From positions 80,122 to 144,121 of the forward strand of contig NZ_FWFG01000048.1 of the NCBI RefSeq assembly GCF_900163655.1: DNA of 64,000 bases, given 5' to 3'. Made by a program: the position numbers and the translations under genes. Numbering within the stretch: the stretch's first letter is position 1; each line of letters starts with the position of its first letter. The DNA comes from Brachybacterium nesterenkovii. GTDB taxonomy: Bacteria; Actinomycetota; Actinomycetes; Actinomycetales; Dermabacteraceae. The notes beneath the pieces are model-generated. The model was not told where the DNA came from. It was given only the letters and a program-made list of their open reading frames with translations, and made no database searches. Below are positions 63,923-64,000 of the stretch, in pieces.

Positions 63923-64000
63923 GGCTCTTCACAGATGAGGGTGTCGCTGTGGTGCGACCTGGGGCGGCGCGTCGGTGTCGGGGTGAGGGTCGAGGTCTTC
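63923..64000 (+). mobile_element. Possible left end of an ISL3-family element (cut by window edge)
   Basis: GGCTCTTCACAGATGAGGGT resembles the GGCTCTTC-type terminal repeats of ISL3 elements and comes where the preceding frame loses its protein-like look. No transposase is in view, so this rests on the terminus alone. Confidence 0.35.

Overview
The window is very GC-rich, with codons mostly ending in G or C, GTG starts, several probable leaderless starts and closely spaced genes on both strands. Gene content points to a high-GC actinobacterium. Indicators are a paired LLM monooxygenase and FMN reductase of the CE1758/CE1759 type, an NSS transporter with a MetS-like 35-residue subunit, DtxR/IdeR-like boxes at feoA, and a Tat-exported Dyp peroxidase beside a PCuAC lipoprotein. 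A Brachybacterium-like member of the Micrococcales is my best guess, from general familiarity only. No phage, CRISPR or rRNA was seen.

Layout. 0.2-3.9 kb: two sodium-coupled amino-acid transporters (AGCS; NSS plus small subunit). 4.1 kb: tRNA-Ser(GGA). 4.6-8.4 kb: a zinc metallopeptidase, then feoA-feoB-feoC on the minus strand with overlapping frames. 8.6-11.7 kb: flavin monooxygenase, FMN reductase and a sirtuin. 11.7-22.9 kb: a plant-polysaccharide locus (LacI regulator, MFS importer, GH43, GH42, carboxylesterase, nucleoside-hydrolase-like protein, GH3). 23-30 kb: a VapC/Phd-type toxin-antitoxin pair, CDF metal exporter, MFS protein, bleomycin-resistance-like VOC protein, SDR and a membrane protein. 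30.2-33.5 kb: Dyp peroxidase, PCuAC copper lipoprotein and a His/Met-rich membrane protein. 33.8-34.9 kb: HSL-type hydrolase. 35.2-41.8 kb: L-rhamnose locus (MFS, RhaM, RhaI, LacI, GH78). 42-52 kb: GNAT, amino-acid permeases, LysE remnant, VOC-ASCH fusion, PutP, MFS and NUDIX. 52.4-57.9 kb: glpD-glpF-glpK with a divergent SorC-type regulator. 57.9-60.7 kb: M20 amidohydrolase, FdhD and a broken DHFR-like gene. 60.8-64 kb: a KAP P-loop NTPase cut by an IS256-family element, with a possible second IS end at the window edge.

Two themes stand out. First, gene damage is concentrated in the carbohydrate loci. The xylan-locus MFS gene (two frameshifts), the esterase, the rhamnose MFS gene and the rhamnosidase are frameshifted, and the rhamnose isomerase lacks its C-terminal half. 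Most lesions are one-base changes in short G/C runs, so sequencing error and real decay both have to be considered. Second, the intergenic gaps carry families of imperfect palindromes. A 66-bp family occurs three times, each time between two convergent genes, which suggests a repeated bidirectional terminator or a REP/MITE-like element. A 79-bp family has three copies and a 52-bp family has two. Several gaps also hold tandem repeats with units of 18, 24, 93 and 129 bp.

How the genes work together. The left GH locus would hydrolyse arabinoxylan or galactan-type oligosaccharides taken up by its MFS importer under LacI control. The rhamnose locus would release and isomerise L-rhamnose under a second LacI protein, whose likely operator core CGTTTCACGC lies in both the rhaM/rhaI and GH78 promoter regions. 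The glp genes take up and oxidise glycerol. The feo and copper/Dyp loci handle metal supply.
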